The translations under genes were made by a program, and so were the position numbers. Source: Telluria aromaticivorans (GTDB lineage Bacteria > Pseudomonadota > Gammaproteobacteria > Burkholderiales > Burkholderiaceae_D). From it: 64,000 nucleotides of DNA. Shown one piece after another: positions 60,891-64,000 of this stretch (position 1 is the stretch's first letter; every line of letters starts with the position of its first letter). The notes under the pieces were generated by a model. That model was not told where the DNA came from. It did not search any database and was given only the letters and a program-made list of their open reading frames with translations. The stretch spans positions 372,001-436,000 of the forward strand of contig NZ_JABAIV010000003.1 of the NCBI RefSeq assembly GCF_013003915.1. Direction: 5' to 3'.

Positions 60891-61922
60891 ATGACCAACG
60901 CATTCCCGCCGAACCAGCAGTTCCGCCTTGCGGCCCGCCCGCTCGGCATGCCGCGCAACGAAGACTGGCTGTTCCACGAAGAGGCCGTGGGCGAGCCGAT
61001 CGATGGCGGGATCGTGGTCAAGGTGCTGTACCTGTCGCTGGACCCGGCCATGCGCGGCTGGATGAACGAAGGCAAATCGTATATCCGCCCGGTGGCGATC
61101 GGCGAAGTCATGCGCGCAGGCGGGCTGGGCATCGTGATCGCCTCGAAGTCGCCGCGCTTTGCCATGGGCGACTACGTGGTCGGCGGCACCGGCGTGCAGC
61201 GCTACTGGTCCGGCCCGGCCGACGACAAGACCGCCGCGTTCACGAAAATCGATCCGCGCCTGGCACCGCTGACGGCCTGGCTCAACACGCTGGGCATGCC
61301 GGGCATGACCGCCTTCTTCGGCCTGCGCGAAGTCGGCCAGCCGAAGGCCGGCGAAACCGTGGTGGTCTCGGGCGCGGCCGGCGCGGTCGGCATGACGGTC
61401 GGCCAGGTGGCGAAAAAGATGGGCTGCCGCGTGGTCGGCATCGCCGGCGGCGAGGACAAGTGCCGCTACGTGGTCGAGCAGCTCGGCTTCGACGCCTGCA
61501 TCGACTACAAGGCCGGCCCGGTCCACGCCGGGCTGAAGGAACACTGCCCGCAGGGCGTGGACGTCTATTTCGACAATGTCGGCGGCGACATCCTGGACGC
61601 GGTGCTCACCCGGATCAACATGAAGGCGCGCATCGTGATCTGCGGCGCGATCTCGCAGTACAACGCGACCAGCCAGGTCAAGGGTCCGGCCAACTACCTG
61701 TCGCTGCTGGTGAACCGTGCGCGCATGGAAGGCATGGTGGTATTCGACTACGCGCCGCGCTATGCCGAGGGCGTGGCGACTTTGGCCGGATGGATGCAGG
61801 AAGGCAGCGTCAAGAGCCATGAACACGTCACCGAAGGCTTCGAGCGCTTCCCCGAGGCGCTCCTGATGCTCTTCGAAGGCAAGAACCTGGGCAAGCTGGT
61901 GCTGAAGGTCGCCGACGCCTGA
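60891..61922 (+). CDS. NADP-dependent oxidoreductase (MDR family, CurA/LTB4DH type)
   Basis: The 343-residue protein starts at an ATG behind AGGAGA. The N-terminal PNQQFRLAARPLGMP and LYLSLDPAMRGWMN are typical of the zinc-free medium-chain reductases that reduce alkenal/one double bonds. The nucleotide site is VVVSGAAGAVGMTVGQVAKK, with YFDNVGGDILDAVLTRINMK further on. It probably reduces activated double bonds or detoxifies reactive carbonyls. It is divergent from yaeQ. Confidence 0.93.
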   Translation: MTNAFPPNQQFRLAARPLGMPRNEDWLFHEEAVGEPIDGGIVVKVLYLSLDPAMRGWMNEGKSYIRPVAIGEVMRAGGLGIVIASKSPRFAMGDYVVGGTGVQRYWSGPADDKTAAFTKIDPRLAPLTAWLNTLGMPGMTAFFGLREVGQPKAGETVVVSGAAGAVGMTVGQVAKKMGCRVVGIAGGEDKCRYVVEQLGFDACIDYKAGPVHAGLKEHCPQGVDVYFDNVGGDILDAVLTRINMKARIVICGAISQYNATSQVKGPANYLSLLVNRARMEGMVVFDYAPRYAEGVATLAGWMQEGSVKSHEHVTEGFERFPEALLMLFEGKNLGKLVLKVADA

Positions 61923-62065
61923 ACGCATCAATGCGCCGGGAATGCAAGGTTTCCCGGAATTGCTTTTGATCTATCGCATAATCACCATGGGTCGTCTAAA
62001 CTTGTTCTCCTGAGGCGCGTCTATTACGCTTTGGCTTGGCGCGCCTTTCCCGTTGCGAGGAGATC

Positions 62066-62110
62066 ATGATTCCATTTCCTGAACCGGCCGGCAGGCCGCG
62101 CGCCGGCTAG
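62066..62110 (+). CDS. Possible 14-residue leader peptide before the hemerythrin gene
   Basis: MIPFPEPAGRPRAG-stop is preceded by a strong GAGGAG ribosome site six bases from the ATG and ends eight bases before the hemerythrin start. It may be a translated leader or a chance frame; no family is known. It is proline-rich, a property of some attenuating leaders. Confidence 0.3.
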   Translation: MIPFPEPAGRPRAG

Positions 62111-62118
62111 GAGGCGCC

Positions 62119-62679
62119 ATGCATTCCACCGATTTGCCCGAGCCGCCCGACGGCATCATCGCCCAGCTGCGCGCCGACCACGCGCGCGTGCGCGCCATGC
62201 TCCACGAATTCGCGATGCTCGACGGCGAAGAAGTGGAGCGGCGCGAGCGCCTGGTCGACGACCTGTGCGACGAGCTCTCGCTGCACGCTACGCTCGAAGA
62301 AGAATTGTTTTATCCGGCGCTGCGCGCCGTGGTAGACGACAGCCTGCTCGACAACGCGGAACTCGAGCATGACAGCGCGCGCGAGCTCATACTCCAGCTC
62401 GAGACGCTCTTCCCCGAAGACGACTTTTTCAACGCCACCGTCGCCGTGCTGGCCGAAGAAGTGGCGCACCACGTCGCGCACGAGGAGACCGTGTTGTTCC
62501 CTGCCCTGGCGCGCGCCGGCGTCGACCAGGTCGCGCTCGGCCAGCGCCTGCGCGCGCGCCGGCTCCAGCTCGAACTGGACCTGGCTTCGCCGCCGCCCGC
62601 CATCGACGGCACCGAGCCGCGCGGCCTGCTGCGCGGCTCCCTGGGCCAGCTGCGCGAACGGCGCGCGCGGCCGCGCTAG
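62119..62679 (+). CDS. Hemerythrin HHE-domain protein
   Basis: A 186-residue protein with the diiron-type pattern: LRADHARVRAMLHEF, LHATLEEELFYPAL (H-x3-E), ELEHDSARELI and HHVAHEETVLFPAL. Such proteins bind O2, NO or iron in the cytoplasm. The last 50 residues are Arg/Leu-rich and outside the domain. It is followed by a KGG-type stress protein, so a stress context is plausible. Confidence 0.9.
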   Translation: MHSTDLPEPPDGIIAQLRADHARVRAMLHEFAMLDGEEVERRERLVDDLCDELSLHATLEEELFYPALRAVVDDSLLDNAELEHDSARELILQLETLFPEDDFFNATVAVLAEEVAHHVAHEETVLFPALARAGVDQVALGQRLRARRLQLELDLASPPPAIDGTEPRGLLRGSLGQLRERRARPR

Positions 62680-62808
62680 CGCGAGCCTTCGCGCGCCGAG
62701 GCCGATGGAACTAACGCCCCAGCCGTGCCTCTAAACGGCACGAGCGCATCCATATAGGCGTTCGCGGGTTCCTACTTCGATAGCACACAGGCAGACAAGG
62801 AGAGCGAC

Positions 62809-63162
62809 ATGGCGACGAGTAAAGACACCGGCAAGGGCGCGGGCAATCAGTCCGGCAACGCCCAGAAGGCCGGCGCCGGCAGCGGTACGCCGGCCAAGCG
62901 CGGTTTCGCAGCGATGGACCAGAACCAGCAACGCGAAATCGCCAGCAAAGGCGGACAGGCGGCGCACCAGAAAGGCACCGCCCACGAGTTCGATTCCGAG
63001 GAAGCACGCCGCGCCGGCCAGAAAGGCGGCGAGGCCGTGAGCCGCAACCGCGCCCACATGGCCGACATCGGCCGCAAGGGCGGCGAAAGCCGGCAGTCGG
63101 CCCAGCGCGCCGCGCTGGCGGCAAAGAATGCCGGCAACCGCCAGGGCGGTAAGGAGGGATGA
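62809..63162 (+). CDS. KGG-repeat stress-induced protein (con-10 type)
   Basis: A 117-residue hydrophilic protein with three KGG units: REIASKGGQAAHQKG, ARRAGQKGGEAVSRN and ADIGRKGGESRQSA. The first 30 residues are Gly/Ala/Lys-rich and disordered. The family (YciG, con-10) is induced by desiccation, stationary phase or general stress. It has a GGAGAG ribosome site. Its stop codon is the first part of a 16-base tandem repeat. Confidence 0.9.
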   Translation: MATSKDTGKGAGNQSGNAQKAGAGSGTPAKRGFAAMDQNQQREIASKGGQAAHQKGTAHEFDSEEARRAGQKGGEAVSRNRAHMADIGRKGGESRQSAQRAALAAKNAGNRQGGKEG

Positions 63163-63237
63163 CAATCCCTCCGGATGACAATCCCTCCGGATGACAATCC
63201 CTCCGGATGACAATTCCTCCCGGTGACAAACCTCCGG
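63159..63237 (+). repeat. 16-base tandem repeat at the end of the KGG gene
   Basis: ATGACAATCCCTCCGG occurs three times without change (63159, 63175, 63191), then as a 17-base variant (63207) and a shortened copy (63224). The first copy contains the TGA stop codon. Copy number may vary between strains. The rest of 63238-63387 is unremarkable. Confidence 0.9.
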
Positions 63238-63387
63238 TTAAACCCCACCGGCCGACAAGCTGCCAGGCCGGCCACCCTTCCACATGACGGTCATTCCATC
63301 CGACCGACGTATTCTTACCACGGCGCGCCGTCCGGCGCCGTGGCACCGGGACCGCAGCGGCAAACGCTGTGTTACATTGCGGCCCCT

Positions 63388-63942
63388 ATGCACAAGCTTC
63401 CCTACCTCACGGCCTATCCCGACGCCCTGCGCAGCCAGGTTGGCGCGCTGGTCGACGCCGGGCGGCTCGGCGAGGTGCTCCTGCAGCGCTACCCCGACGC
63501 CCACGGCATCCGCACCGACAAGGCGCTCTATGCCTACGTGCAGGACCTGAAGGACGACTACCTGCGCCAGGCGGAACCGGTTGCCAAGGTCGCCTACGAC
63601 AGCAAGATCCATGTGGTGCAGCACGCCCTCGGGCTGCATACGGCCATCTCGCGCGTGCAGGGCAGCCGCCTCAAGGCCAAGCACGAGATCCGCGTGGCCA
63701 GCGTGTTCCGCGATACCCCACTGCCCTTCCTGCGCATGATCGCGGTGCACGAGCTGGCGCACCTGAAGGAGAAGGAGCACGACAAGGCCTTCTATAAACT
63801 GTGCTGCTGGATGGAACCGGAATACCACCAGCTCGAATTCGACCTGCGTCTTTACCTGACCTGGCTCGACCTGGGCGGTAAGCGCCTGTGGATGGCCGGG
63901 GAAGACCGCGTTGCCATCTCACAACAGCAGTTGTCAAACTGA
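63388..63942 (+). CDS. YgjP-like M48-type metallopeptidase
   Basis: A 184-residue protein with the zinc motif AVHELAHLKEKEHDKAFYKL (HExxH and a third His five residues later), the pattern of the YgjP/DUF45 family. There is no signal peptide. The function is unclear; some relatives associate with DNA repair or restriction loci. The ATG at 63388 was chosen because the upstream open frame runs into repeats. Nothing further is seen to 64000. Confidence 0.85.
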   Translation: MHKLPYLTAYPDALRSQVGALVDAGRLGEVLLQRYPDAHGIRTDKALYAYVQDLKDDYLRQAEPVAKVAYDSKIHVVQHALGLHTAISRVQGSRLKAKHEIRVASVFRDTPLPFLRMIAVHELAHLKEKEHDKAFYKLCCWMEPEYHQLEFDLRLYLTWLDLGGKRLWMAGEDRVAISQQQLSN

Positions 63943-64000
63943 TTCGTTGCCATACGTAAAGATCTCGACTTTCACGGGCCCGTTCGGTAAAGTCTGAGCG

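Noticed and set aside
63159..63237. Possible CRISPR array
   Set aside because: The 16-base units are directly adjacent with no spacers; it is a plain tandem repeat.

Overview
The window looks like a chromosomal segment of a high-GC betaproteobacterium of the Oxalobacteraceae, most like Massilia or a relative. This is inferred from gene content and order: a hemC-hemD-hemX-hemY cluster divergent from ppc, PEP-CTERM proteins with a post-PEP-CTERM partner, a full malonate decarboxylase operon, an oversized primary sigma factor, and many TonB-type uptake genes. No rRNA, tRNA, transposase, integrase or CRISPR array was seen.

Layout. 1-10.0 kb: the 3' part of a GNAT acetyltransferase, a 46-residue gene with its own promoter, then a minus-strand malonate operon (MatC-like transporter, mdcA-C-D-E-G-B-H) with a LysR regulator behind it. 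10.5-12.7 kb: a DUF4331 secreted protein and a PEP-CTERM protein. 12.8-22.1 kb: a LysR regulator divergent from a TonB-dependent receptor, an alpha/beta hydrolase and a complete branched-chain-type ABC importer, apparently one uptake-and-cleavage cassette for an unknown ester or amide. 22.5-25.1 kb: PEP-CTERM protein, post-PEP-CTERM protein and a PA-domain metallopeptidase. 25.1-35.3 kb: housekeeping ppa, hemYXDC and ppc, then a secreted GHL10-type glycoside hydrolase. 35.5-43.4 kb: chemoreceptor plus outer-membrane transporter, rpoD, a ProQ/FinO protein, a 3'-5' exonuclease and a methyltransferase. 43.4-46.4 kb: two c-type cytochromes and an overlapping GAF/pseudo-receiver pair.

The accessory region at 46.6-56.9 kb is the most interesting part. 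A membrane-anchored serine hydrolase of the beta-lactamase/PBP type is followed by an AT-richer multicopper oxidase-SCO pair. Then comes a 343-bp scar made of three fragments of the upstream cytochrome and serine hydrolase genes, and finally an operon blaI - M56/M23 fusion peptidase - GT51 transglycosylase - TonB receptor. A palindrome sits exactly between the -35 and -10 of the blaI promoter. The scar implies that the serine hydrolase originally lay next to blaI. I read the locus as a BlaI/BlaR1-style regulated system for wall fragments or wall-active compounds.

56.9-64 kb: a PilT/PilU-like ATPase, a DMT transporter, a head-GIN (DUF2807) protein, a PCu(A)C copper chaperone, YaeQ, an NADP-dependent oxidoreductase, a hemerythrin protein, a KGG stress protein and a YgjP-type metallopeptidase.

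Four intergenic sites (8.8-9.1, 25.8-25.9, 33.0-33.15 and 59.6-59.7 kb) carry one dispersed palindromic repeat family with termini GTAGGGTGGGC and GCGTTCAA. At every site one copy ends within a few bases of, or supplies, the stop codon of a minus-strand gene.
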